DNA of 64,000 nt, from assembly GCA_947166385.1 (NCBI GenBank), contig CAMVEB010000001.1, positions 124,001 through 188,000 of the forward strand, written 5' to 3'. Of this stretch, positions 40,008 to 49,331 are shown piece by piece. The position numbers were made by a program, and so were the translations under genes. The notes under the pieces are model-generated. The model searched no databases and was not told the origin of the DNA. It saw nothing but the letters and a program-made list of their open reading frames with translations. How positions within the stretch are numbered: the first letter of the stretch is position 1; every line of letters begins with the position of its first letter. Source of the DNA: an uncultured Clostridia bacterium. Its GTDB lineage: Bacteria; Bacillota; Clostridia; Christensenellales; Aristaeellaceae.

Positions 40008-40050
40008 GCGCGGTGCGGAACGTAGATTCCTCCACGGTTCCACACCGCGC
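40008..40050 (-). terminator. Intrinsic terminator between the sugar-binding-protein gene and the ATPase gene
   Basis: Minus strand GCGCGGTGTGGAACC...GTTCCGCACCGCGC followed by TTTTT. Confidence 0.8.
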
Positions 40051-40083
40051 CATGATTAGGTTAATCCCGAGTGTTCAGCACGA

Positions 40084-41046
40084 TTATTCGCCCAGGCCGT
40101 ACTTTGCGATATCATCTTCGGTGAGTTCGCGGGCATCAAATCCCTTTTCCACGGAGATGATCTGATTCTTTTCGTTCAGGCCTTCAATCTGTCCGCCCGC
40201 CTGCAGGGTCTTGATCATCTGATCAATGACATCCGCCTGGAAGGGGCTGCACTGTCCGTCATAGTTCCAGTTGCCGGCCAGCAGTTCGCGGAGAGCCCAC
40301 TTGTTGCAGTCAAAGCCCATAACAACCACATCGCCGTTCACGCCGTGGGTGATGCCGGCATCGTCCAGAGCCGCCACAGCGCCCTTGGCCATACCGTCGT
40401 TCTCAGCGTAAATGACATTGAATGGGGTCTTGGCGTTGATCACGGATTCAACGATCTTCTTGGCTTCAGCTTCGTCCCAGGTAGCGGTCTGCTGAATAAC
40501 CTTGTTCATCTTTCCGCTTTCGAACTGAGCATCCAGCGCTCCGGTGCGGCCCAGCTGAGCATCGCTGCCCATGGCGCCCTGAATGTGGATGACGTTGTAT
40601 TCCGGCAGTTCCAGGCTGAGCAGCCAGTTCACAGCTGTCTCGCCTTCCTGAGCCATGTCGGAAACGACAGCAGCCAGATACAGGCTCGGATCGCAATCGA
40701 TCATACGGTCGAAGAGGAACACGCCGATGCCCTGTTCCTGAGCATCCTTCAGCACAGCTTCCCAGCCGGTGGTTTCAGCGGCGGAGATCAGCAGGTAGTC
40801 AACACCGTCGGTGATGAACTGACGGGCCGCATTCAGCTGCTCATCATTCTTCAGCGTATAGGCAGTCTTGGTTTCATAGCCGTTTTCAGCGGAGAAGACT
40901 TCTTCAAAGTTCTTCACGTTGGCTTCACGATAGCCGGATTCAGACGGGGGATTGTTGACGATACCGACCTTGATTCCGTCAGCCAGAGCAGCGGACGCGG
41001 CCAGCATCATCGCCAGAGCGAGTACCAGAGCGAGCAGTTTCTTCAT
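40084..41046 (-). CDS. Sugar ABC transporter substrate-binding protein (YtfQ-like)
   Basis: Signal peptide MKKLLALVLALAMMLAASAALA; GIVNNPPSESGYREANVKNFEE..., AENDGMAKGAVAALDDAGI. Confidence 0.92.
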   Translation of the reverse strand: MKKLLALVLALAMMLAASAALADGIKVGIVNNPPSESGYREANVKNFEEVFSAENGYETKTAYTLKNDEQLNAARQFITDGVDYLLISAAETTGWEAVLKDAQEQGIGVFLFDRMIDCDPSLYLAAVVSDMAQEGETAVNWLLSLELPEYNVIHIQGAMGSDAQLGRTGALDAQFESGKMNKVIQQTATWDEAEAKKIVESVINAKTPFNVIYAENDGMAKGAVAALDDAGITHGVNGDVVVMGFDCNKWALRELLAGNWNYDGQCSPFQADVIDQMIKTLQAGGQIEGLNEKNQIISVEKGFDARELTEDDIAKYGLGE

Positions 41047-41105
41047 AGTTGATTCCTCCCATTTTTCTTTTTGGCATTCCTGCCAGCTGCGTATATTATA
41101 AAAAG

Positions 41106-41134
41106 AATCCCCTGTATGAAAAATACAGAGGATT
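41106..41134 (-). terminator. Terminator after the response-regulator gene, abutting the SBP promoter
   Basis: Minus strand AATCCTCTGTAT-TTTTC-ATACAGGGGATT-CTTTTTATAAT. Confidence 0.6.
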
Positions 41135-41205
41135 TCGATTTTGGTTTAATTTCTTCCGTTTTCTTATGCTGATACGTAAAACAGTTTGATATTTTTCGAT
41201 TCGGG

Positions 41206-42792
41206 TTAGTTTTTTTCTCCCCGGCTGTTTTTCCGGTACTCTCCCGGTGTCATCCCGACAGTCTTCTTGAAAAGATAGCTGAAATAGTGGGAATCATTGT
41301 ATCCGACCTCCAGGGCAATCTGAGAACTCCGCAATTCCGTCGCTTCCAGAAGTTCCTTCGCTTTTCCGATCCGCAGCGCTGTCAGATATTGAGTGAAGGT
41401 CAGTCCGGTTTCCTGGGCAAATATGGTTGAAAAATGGCTCTGCGATATATGAACCTCCCCTGCCACATCCTGCAGCATCAGGTTCGGGTCAGCATAATGT
41501 CTGGAAAGATAATCCCGTGCCTGACTGATGGTGGAGTTTCCGTATCCCCGTCCGCTCTGATCACGGTAATCCATGGCTTTCCTGATTAGTTCCGCCAGCT
41601 TGCGGAAGCCTGCTTCTCCCTCGGTGTGCAGGGCTTCCGTCATATCTTCTTCCTTCAGTACATCTCTCGTATGCGCTCCCGATTCGTGAATCATCCGCTG
41701 AGCCGCAAGCACAGCTGCTACCCGGAGATATCCGAGCGCCATTTCCGGATCCATGGACTCGGTATATTCTGTCAGGATGGCCTCCACATTTTCCGGGGAA
41801 GCGTACTGCAGCCGTTCATGCAGCGGGCTCAGTTCTGCCTCCGTCAGTGGTGTCTGATGTCCGCCCTCTTCATTTGCTCCGGTTACATGACGTCCGGATA
41901 CCCCTTCTGCTGCCAGAACATGTCGGGCATGACGGGCGGAGCGCATGGACTTTCGGATCTCATGAAAATCCTTTACAGTCTCTCCGATTCCGATCAGCAG
42001 GCTGTCGTTCATTTCCAGTTCCGGCAGGTGCATGGCTGAATTGGCAAAAGAATAGGCACGTTCCTCCGCATCTTCCGGATGATCTCCCAGCACCAGCACC
42101 CTGGCGCCTTTGGCGGATCCGCACACAAAGGCGCTTCCCCCGCTCATGTCTGCCAGGGCGGTCAGCGCATTCCGACAGGCCAGCCTTTTTTCGCCCTCTG
42201 CTTCAAACGCCATATCCACCACTGCGTAGCATCCGGCAGTCAGGTTAACACCAAGTTCCCTCATTTGCTTGCGAAGTACGTCGTCATCCTCTGGGTTTCC
42301 TTCATCGGTAAAGAGGGAAGCCAGCAGTTTGTCCCGCAGGAACTGGTTTCCGCTGTTCAGCCGTTCCCGCATGGCAGTCATATTCTCTCTTTCCCGCCGT
42401 TTTTCATTGATCTGGCTTCTGACTCTTTCCAGTGCGCTTTCTAGTTCTTTGGCTGTTACCGGCTTCAGAAGATACTCCCGCACTCCCAGAGAAATGGCTT
42501 TCTGTGCGTAGGCAAAATCATCATATCCGCTCAGGATGATTCTTTCCACCCAGGGCATGGTTTTCTGAACCTCTTCGCATAGTTTCATCCCGTCCATGAA
42601 TGGCATCCGAATGTCCGTGAGCAGTATATCCGCATTCAGATCCCGCAGCATCGGAAGTGCCATCTCGCCGTCCGGTGCTTCGCCGACAAGCTGGAATCCC
42701 TTCTCTTCCCATGGGAAGGAGTTTCGCAGGTTTTCCCGGATGGCAATCTCGTCATCAACCAGGAAGACTTTCATCAGTGATTCTGTTCTCAC
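41206..42792 (-). CDS. Response regulator with AraC-type output domain (YesN-like)
   Basis: FLVDDEIAIRENL, ILLTDIRMPFMDG, C-terminal AraC HTH AGEVHISQSHFSTIFAQETGLTFTQYLTALRIGKAKELL...GYNDSHYFSYLFKKTVGMTPGEYRK. Confidence 0.95.
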   Translation of the reverse strand: MRTESLMKVFLVDDEIAIRENLRNSFPWEEKGFQLVGEAPDGEMALPMLRDLNADILLTDIRMPFMDGMKLCEEVQKTMPWVERIILSGYDDFAYAQKAISLGVREYLLKPVTAKELESALERVRSQINEKRRERENMTAMRERLNSGNQFLRDKLLASLFTDEGNPEDDDVLRKQMRELGVNLTAGCYAVVDMAFEAEGEKRLACRNALTALADMSGGSAFVCGSAKGARVLVLGDHPEDAEERAYSFANSAMHLPELEMNDSLLIGIGETVKDFHEIRKSMRSARHARHVLAAEGVSGRHVTGANEEGGHQTPLTEAELSPLHERLQYASPENVEAILTEYTESMDPEMALGYLRVAAVLAAQRMIHESGAHTRDVLKEEDMTEALHTEGEAGFRKLAELIRKAMDYRDQSGRGYGNSTISQARDYLSRHYADPNLMLQDVAGEVHISQSHFSTIFAQETGLTFTQYLTALRIGKAKELLEATELRSSQIALEVGYNDSHYFSYLFKKTVGMTPGEYRKNSRGEKN

Positions 42793-44250
42793 TTATTCAA
42801 TCTCCTCTCTGGTACGGATCGGGATCGTAAAGGATACCTCCGTGCCGGTCGGTCCTGATTTCAGAATCAGGCCACGTTGTTTATGGTAATAGAGCCGGAT
42901 ACGCATGTCCACATTTCTCAGTCCGAACCCGGAGAGCGTCCCGGGTTCCGTTGCTGCCTGCACCGCCGAAGGTTCTTCCTTCAGCATATTCTGCACTTCC
43001 TGGAGTTGTTCAGGCGTCATCCCTTTCCCGGTATCCGTCACCGTAAAAAGCATCATGCCACGCTCATGGTGCATGCTCACGGTGATTTTTCCCCCGCCCC
43101 TGCGGGCTTTGATCCCATGATAAAGCGCGTTTTCCACCAGCGGCTGCAGCAGCAGTTTCAGCATATAGACCTGATCCATCTCTTCTGAGGCGGTAACTTC
43201 ATAATCCAGGATATCCCGGTAACGCGTTTTCTGGATATTGAGGTATGCGGATACATGCTTCAGTTCCTGGCTCACCGGGATCCAGTCAGCTCCTGCAGAC
43301 AGCGAAATCCGGAAAAAATCGCTCAGGTTTCTGGTCAGATGAATCACTTCTTCTGCTTTTCCGCTTTCCGCTTGCCAGATGATTGTATCCAGGGTATTGT
43401 ACAGAAAATGGGGATTGATCTGTGCCTGGATCGTTCTCAGTTCTGCTTTTGCAAGGTGTTCCTGTTTCTGACTGATCTCTCCGATCAGCGTTTCAAGCTG
43501 GTTTGCCATCTGGTTAATCTGTTCACCGAGTTCCTGCAGTTCGGCCAGTTCAATTTCTGTCACACGGTCAGCGAAATTCCCCTCCGCAATCCTGCGCACA
43601 GTTTTTTCCATGGAACGGATAGCTTTGTCAATGGAGGTAGTAACATTCTCAGTAGTTCGGTTGGAGTACCAGACCGCAATGATCAGGAGAAGGATCTCCC
43701 CGGCTGCCGACAGGATCAGCACACGCCTCAGCCTGCTGTTGGCGGCAGTGGCATTTGCGACTTCTTCATATATAAATGCATCAAGCATTTCTGCCACCAG
43801 CCGTCCTACATTCCGGACTTCATCGACAATGTTCTCGATTTCCTGAATCGGACGTCCTGCCTCCATACCGTCCCGCACCTGCAGGATGTACTGCTCCATG
43901 GTATCCATGGTTCGCCGTGCAATGGTCAGCTGGAGATGTCCGTCTCCTCGGGTTTCCGCAAGCAGCCTGTCCAGCTTTTCATTGACGGTGCGGATGGATT
44001 TCTCCATCCGGCTCTGTTCAAAGGAAATCCTTCCGGCAGCAACGGAAAACAGATCCTCCGCCATGCGGGTCTCCACTTCCGGTTTCAGTTCTGCGGCAGC
44101 GTCCATCCGATAAATAATCCCCTGATATTGGGCTGCGTAGATCATCATGACAACCAGACCGATCACCACCGGCAGCGCAAGCAGGACGGCGATGGAATGA
44201 ACAGATCGGCGCACCCGGCCCGCAATGCTGTTGATCCTTCCCCCGCGCAT
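42793..44250 (-). CDS. Sensor histidine kinase (YesM-like)
   Basis: HAMP-like region, QINPHFLYNTLDTIIW, LLLQPLVENALYHGI, GLRNVDMRIRLYYH. Confidence 0.95.
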   Translation of the reverse strand: MRGGRINSIAGRVRRSVHSIAVLLALPVVIGLVVMMIYAAQYQGIIYRMDAAAELKPEVETRMAEDLFSVAAGRISFEQSRMEKSIRTVNEKLDRLLAETRGDGHLQLTIARRTMDTMEQYILQVRDGMEAGRPIQEIENIVDEVRNVGRLVAEMLDAFIYEEVANATAANSRLRRVLILSAAGEILLLIIAVWYSNRTTENVTTSIDKAIRSMEKTVRRIAEGNFADRVTEIELAELQELGEQINQMANQLETLIGEISQKQEHLAKAELRTIQAQINPHFLYNTLDTIIWQAESGKAEEVIHLTRNLSDFFRISLSAGADWIPVSQELKHVSAYLNIQKTRYRDILDYEVTASEEMDQVYMLKLLLQPLVENALYHGIKARRGGGKITVSMHHERGMMLFTVTDTGKGMTPEQLQEVQNMLKEEPSAVQAATEPGTLSGFGLRNVDMRIRLYYHKQRGLILKSGPTGTEVSFTIPIRTREEIE

Positions 44251-44252
44251 GC

Positions 44253-45233
44253 TCAGAATCCCTCCACAGCCGGATCCGTCAGATCGTCAAAGTCCGTGAA
44301 CAGGCCTTCCTCCGGATGAAAAACACCTTGAATCGCTTCACCGTTCTTCATCCGCTCAACCAGTTGCATAACATCCCCGCCCAGATTGGGCGTACACTGC
44401 ACCACACAGTTGATTTTCCCGGCTTTCAACTGACTCACTGCTTCTTTTTCGCCGTCAACCGTAATCAGAATGATATCTTTCCCGGATTGAATGCCTTCTT
44501 TTTCCAGGACTGTCAGGGCTCCGAGCGTCATGGAGTCGTTGTGACTGTAGATCACGTCAATCCCGTCTCGTCCGTGTTTCTTCAGCAGTTCACGCATGCA
44601 CTCTTCTCCCATGGAGCGAAGAAAATCCCCGCAGATACTGTCAATTACAGTAAACCGTTCATCTCCGCAGATGGCGTCCATAAATCCGCGTTGTCTGTCC
44701 CGCATTGGAGTGGAATCAATGGTTCCGCTGATCTCCGCAATGTTCATGTGATCTGCTCCGAGAGCATCCGCCTTCCGTTTCAGGTATTCACCGGCTCTTT
44801 GCCCCTCCGCGTAGAAATCAGCACCGATATAGGCGGTATAAAGGTTTTCCTCTGTCGTTTCGATCATCCTGTCCATCAAGATCACGGGAATCCCTGCTCG
44901 TTTTGCTTCCTTCAGAACGTTATCCCAGCCGTTCTCCACAATCGGTGAAAACACGATGACATCTACCTGGTATGCAATAAAGGAACGGATGGCATCAATC
45001 TGCTTTCCCTGTTTCTGATTGGCATTCTCCATCATCAGGCCGAAACCGTACTCCTTTGCCGCGGCTTCCATGCTCTTGGTATTGGCGATCCGCCAGGAGC
45101 TTTCCGCGCCAAGCTGTGAAAAGCCAACGACGACAGACGTGGGCTTTTCATCCTCCTTGGCTGTTTTCGTGCATCCTCCGAGGATCATGCACAGGCTTAG
45201 CAGGATGATTATCATCCTGTTTCTTTTTTTCAT
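44253..45233 (-). CDS. Sugar-binding lipoprotein adjacent to the histidine kinase
   Basis: Lipobox MIIILLSLCMILGGC; VVGFSQLGAESSWRIANTKSMEAAAKEYGF; periplasmic binding protein family 4. Confidence 0.92.
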   Translation of the reverse strand: MKKRNRMIIILLSLCMILGGCTKTAKEDEKPTSVVVGFSQLGAESSWRIANTKSMEAAAKEYGFGLMMENANQKQGKQIDAIRSFIAYQVDVIVFSPIVENGWDNVLKEAKRAGIPVILMDRMIETTEENLYTAYIGADFYAEGQRAGEYLKRKADALGADHMNIAEISGTIDSTPMRDRQRGFMDAICGDERFTVIDSICGDFLRSMGEECMRELLKKHGRDGIDVIYSHNDSMTLGALTVLEKEGIQSGKDIILITVDGEKEAVSQLKAGKINCVVQCTPNLGGDVMQLVERMKNGEAIQGVFHPEEGLFTDFDDLTDPAVEGF

Positions 45234-45251
45234 ACTTCTCCTCCTGTTGTG

Positions 45252-48134
45252 TCAGATATCACTGATTACCAGATCCTCGCATGCTTCCAGCGCTTCCCCG
45301 TGTGCCACCACGCAAACACTTCCGTGCTCAGCAAATGGATCAAGCCATTCCCCGCAGGTTTTCAGGTCTGTGATTTCAGCATGGAGGATTTCCTTCCGGA
45401 TTCTCTCATTTTCGTCTCTGGTAAATCCGGTCAGCGCCCGGGCATCCGCCAGTGCACCCTTATCTCTCGGGGATAGCAGCGGATTCATCTCATTCAGGGA
45501 GGAAATAATATACTTGTCAAGGCTTTCTCCGCTTCCGGCAAATTCTTTCAGAAACGCGGAGGCTCCCCGATCCATGCTCAGTGTTCTGCCCGGTGTCGGA
45601 TCCCGGAAAGAGTAGGAAAAGAGATTTCCGGCCCGGTCGATCTGGAATCCTGCTCCATAGGCGCCGCCCTGTACCCGAACCCTGTTCCACAGGTAATCCA
45701 GGGTCAGGATATTGGCAGCCAGCCACATCCCGCCATGGAATTTCTTGCCTTCACAGCTCAGCCTGTATCCGCGCACAGCGAACCCGATCTGCGCCGGAAT
45801 TCGATATCCCGTTCTCTCCGGACCGTCTGCTCTGTACGAAGAGGCAGCGGGAACAGTAGTTCCTTCACGGAACGCATGCAGCAGAATTTCCGGTATTTCT
45901 TTTTTCCCTGCGGTCACGCTGACGGTCATCCGTTTTCTGCATATGCTTTCCGTCAACACTTTCCGTGCGGTCTGCAGGAACCCCTCCATCTCTGTTTCCG
46001 GCTCCATGGCAAACCGGTGAATATACTGAATAGCCCGGTCACCGTCCAATGCATTCTTCACAGCGCCTTCCGCACTGTACCGACTCAGACAGTTTTTGAC
46101 AGCAATCAAGTGTCCGGCGCCGACTACCCGTTGTCTGGCGCCCATCTCATTCTGCATCATGATGTCCCGGATCCGGTTTTCCTGCATATTCAGTCTTGTA
46201 CTTTCCAGCACCTCAGCCATCAGTTCCTGGGCTTTCCCAGCATGTTCTTCCAGGGTGCTCGCGAAAGCAGCCAGACAGGGAGTGCAGGTTTGATCCTCTC
46301 CGGCTTTGGAGAAGTTGACAACGGCGAAGCCGAAACTCCCGGTATAGCGTTTGATTTCCTGTTGCAGCTTCAGCGCGTCATGTTTCTTGGTAGGTAGTTT
46401 CCCAAGCATTCCGGAAAACAGCGCTGTTTTCGTCAATTCCTCCAGTGTCAGGTCGGTCAGCAGAAAATATGCCCGCAGGTGCACAATCCCGTTGCAGGGG
46501 ATCCGGTGGATCAGGATCCGGACACCTTCTGCGTCTTCGTTTTCAGTACCGATCCATTCCGGTTCAGCATCCGCTTCTTCCCGTGTCAGTATCGGCAGAG
46601 CAGTCAATGCTTGCTGGTCATCCGGAGTTTCCTGCCAAACAGCGATCTCTTCTGCCAGTCGATCTGTGTCTTCCTTTTCTTCCCGGGTCATTGATTCCAG
46701 AATCTTTTGAAGTTTTTCCGCCTCCGACTGTCTTTTTTCATCCCCGAGAGTCCGGGACGGAAGCGTATGAAGGATCACAGCATGTGTCCGGTTTTCCAGC
46801 ATGTCCTCTGCAATACGGCTGAACGTCCCGTCCTCCAGGTATCGTCGCAGTTCAAGGATCATTTCGGCCGATACCAGTGCCTCCTCAGGTTCTCCGCCGT
46901 ATAACCAGGTTCCCATGCACCGGATGCAGCGGCCGATTCCCCGGGGTTCTTCCTCTTCCCGGAGATGGTAAACTGCTCTGTTCAGAGAGGCTTCCAGCGC
47001 TTCCCGGTCCAGTCCTTCTTCCCGGATTCTCCTGCTTTCCTCTGACAGCAGCTGCAGGATTGCCGCTTCTTTTCCTTCTGTCACGTGTTCCGCATGAATG
47101 GCAAACCAGCTTTGAAGCCCCGTATCATCCACGGACAGATTCAGATCTTTGCATAGTCCCCTTTCCAGGGCGGCCCGTTTCAGCGGCGCTTCATTGCTTC
47201 CGGTCAGCACATCGCACAGGATCGCCCTGGCCATATTTTCCGTACGGTCCCGCCATGTGCCTGTAATACGGGCTATTGTCAAATATCCCTTGTCTTGAGG
47301 GTCTTCCTCCTGCCCGAGTTCATACGCAATGGTCCGCTCGCAGCTTCTGGGTTCCTGCCATCTGAATTCCGGGATCTCCTCCCGCTTTTCAAACTGTCTG
47401 AAATAGCTGTCCATCAGTTTCAGCATTTCCTGGATGGGCACGGCACCGTCCAGATAGACCCGGGCATTGGAGGGATGATAATGTTTTCTGTATTGTTCCC
47501 TGTATTCTTCATAGGTCAGGTCCGTGATCTCTTCAGGATCCCCTCCGCTGTTATATCCGTAGGATGTATCAGGAAACAGCATTTTCATCAGTTCCCTGTC
47601 AATCAGTGTGTCTGTTTCACTCATGGCGCCCTTCATCTCGTTGAATACAACACCCCGGTATTCTGCTTCGCCATTCTCCCCACGGTCAATGTGCCATCCT
47701 TCCTGGCTGAAACGTTTCCTGTCCTCCATGGAAACCGGAGCAAACACTGCGTCCAGGTACACATCTGTCAGGTTCATCAGATCTTTTTGATTTCTGCTCG
47801 AAACGGGATACATCGTCATGTCCGGAAAAGTCATCGCATTGAGAAAAGTACTCATACTGCTTTTCAGCAGTTCCACAAAGGGTTCTTTCACCCTGTATTT
47901 CCGGCTGCCGCACAGCACGCTGTGTTCCAGAATATGAAAAACACCTGTAGAGTCTTCCGGCAATGTCCGGAAAGAAATGGAAAACACCATGTTTTCCGCT
48001 CCGTTATCCAGCCAGAAAACCTGCGCTCCTGTTTTGATATGTTCCATCATTACAGCTGTGCCTTCGAGTTCATCCATCTTCTCCGCTCTCAGCACACGAA
48101 ATCCGTCTGTTATTGTCCCCGCTGTCATTTTCAT
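45252..48134 (-). CDS. M16C-family metallopeptidase (PreP-like)
   Basis: HxxEH in GVFHILEHSVLCGSRKYRVKEPFVELLKSSMSTFLNAMTFPD; about 960 aa. Confidence 0.93.
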   Translation of the reverse strand: MKMTAGTITDGFRVLRAEKMDELEGTAVMMEHIKTGAQVFWLDNGAENMVFSISFRTLPEDSTGVFHILEHSVLCGSRKYRVKEPFVELLKSSMSTFLNAMTFPDMTMYPVSSRNQKDLMNLTDVYLDAVFAPVSMEDRKRFSQEGWHIDRGENGEAEYRGVVFNEMKGAMSETDTLIDRELMKMLFPDTSYGYNSGGDPEEITDLTYEEYREQYRKHYHPSNARVYLDGAVPIQEMLKLMDSYFRQFEKREEIPEFRWQEPRSCERTIAYELGQEEDPQDKGYLTIARITGTWRDRTENMARAILCDVLTGSNEAPLKRAALERGLCKDLNLSVDDTGLQSWFAIHAEHVTEGKEAAILQLLSEESRRIREEGLDREALEASLNRAVYHLREEEEPRGIGRCIRCMGTWLYGGEPEEALVSAEMILELRRYLEDGTFSRIAEDMLENRTHAVILHTLPSRTLGDEKRQSEAEKLQKILESMTREEKEDTDRLAEEIAVWQETPDDQQALTALPILTREEADAEPEWIGTENEDAEGVRILIHRIPCNGIVHLRAYFLLTDLTLEELTKTALFSGMLGKLPTKKHDALKLQQEIKRYTGSFGFAVVNFSKAGEDQTCTPCLAAFASTLEEHAGKAQELMAEVLESTRLNMQENRIRDIMMQNEMGARQRVVGAGHLIAVKNCLSRYSAEGAVKNALDGDRAIQYIHRFAMEPETEMEGFLQTARKVLTESICRKRMTVSVTAGKKEIPEILLHAFREGTTVPAASSYRADGPERTGYRIPAQIGFAVRGYRLSCEGKKFHGGMWLAANILTLDYLWNRVRVQGGAYGAGFQIDRAGNLFSYSFRDPTPGRTLSMDRGASAFLKEFAGSGESLDKYIISSLNEMNPLLSPRDKGALADARALTGFTRDENERIRKEILHAEITDLKTCGEWLDPFAEHGSVCVVAHGEALEACEDLVISDI

Positions 48135-48292
48135 GAATATGATGCTGCTCCTGTTTTTCTTTTTCTTTCCTATTTTATCGGAATCCATCTGCTTGTCAAG
48201 GATCTCTCAGGCAGGATTTCCATTCTTTATGTTGTATAATATAGATGGCCTTGATCTTTATTCGCAGGATTTCTTCAGGGAGGGATCGGGAA

Positions 48293-49297
48293 ATGACTAT
48301 CAGGCAGCGTCTTGAGCAGCAGGAATACCTCCTCCTGGCGCCTTATGCGGCCCATGCAGCTGAGTCTGCCGGGCGTGATCATCCGGTCTCCCCCTGTGAT
48401 CTGCGCACGGATTTCCAGCGGGATCGGGACAGGATCATTCATTGCAAGTCCTTTCGTCGCCTGAAATTCAAAACTCAGGTTTTCCTTTCTCCTGAGGGAG
48501 ATCATTACCGGACAAGGCTGACTCATACCCTGGAGGTCGCGCAGGTGGCGCGCACGTTAGCCCGCTCGCTTCGCCTGAATGAGGATCTGACCGAAGCCAT
48601 CGCCCTCGGCCATGATCTGGGGCACACACCCTACGGTCATATCGGTGAACGCACGCTCAACAACCTTCTGCCTGAAGGTTTCCGCCATAACGAACAAAGT
48701 CTCCGTGTTGTGGAAAGGCTGGAAAATAACGGAGCTGGCCTGAATTTGACCCGGGAGGTCCGCCAGGGCATTCTCTCCCATTCCGGCGATGTACAGCCTG
48801 CCACCCTGGAAGCAGATTGCGTTCGGCGGGCTGACAGGATCGCTTATCTGAATCATGACCTGGATGATGCGCTTCGCAGCGGTATTCTCCGCCCGGATGC
48901 CATCCCACCGGATTGCCTCAAGGTTCTGGGTGCCACGCACGGGGAACGGATCGACACCATGATTCGGGACATCGTTACCTCCAGTAGCGGCAATGCCTGC
49001 TTATCCATGAGTCCCTCGGTGGAGAATGCCATGAACGGTCTGAGGGAATTCATGTTTGAAAGGGTTTATCGAAATGAATGGCGTGATCCCGAAGAAGCCC
49101 GCTGTGACTATGTCCTCCGCCATCTTTTTGAGTATTACTGTGAACATCCGGGAGAAATGCCGGAGGAATTTGTCATGATCGGTTATCAGGATGGAACCGA
49201 GCGCAGCGTTTGCGATTTCCTTTCCTGCATGACAGACAGGTATGCTACCCGAAAGTTTACAGCGCTTTTTGCTCCCTCGTCTTTTCCTGCTTTCTGA
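48293..49297 (+). CDS. dGTPase/dNTP triphosphohydrolase-like HD protein
   Basis: HCKSFRRLKFKTQVFLSPEGDHYRTRLTHTLEVAQVARTLARSLRLNEDLTEAIALGHDLGHTPYGH. Confidence 0.92.
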   Translation: MTIRQRLEQQEYLLLAPYAAHAAESAGRDHPVSPCDLRTDFQRDRDRIIHCKSFRRLKFKTQVFLSPEGDHYRTRLTHTLEVAQVARTLARSLRLNEDLTEAIALGHDLGHTPYGHIGERTLNNLLPEGFRHNEQSLRVVERLENNGAGLNLTREVRQGILSHSGDVQPATLEADCVRRADRIAYLNHDLDDALRSGILRPDAIPPDCLKVLGATHGERIDTMIRDIVTSSSGNACLSMSPSVENAMNGLREFMFERVYRNEWRDPEEARCDYVLRHLFEYYCEHPGEMPEEFVMIGYQDGTERSVCDFLSCMTDRYATRKFTALFAPSSFPAF

Positions 49298-49331
49298 AAA
49301 TGTATCTGACTGATTTTGAGGTAGTTGATCT

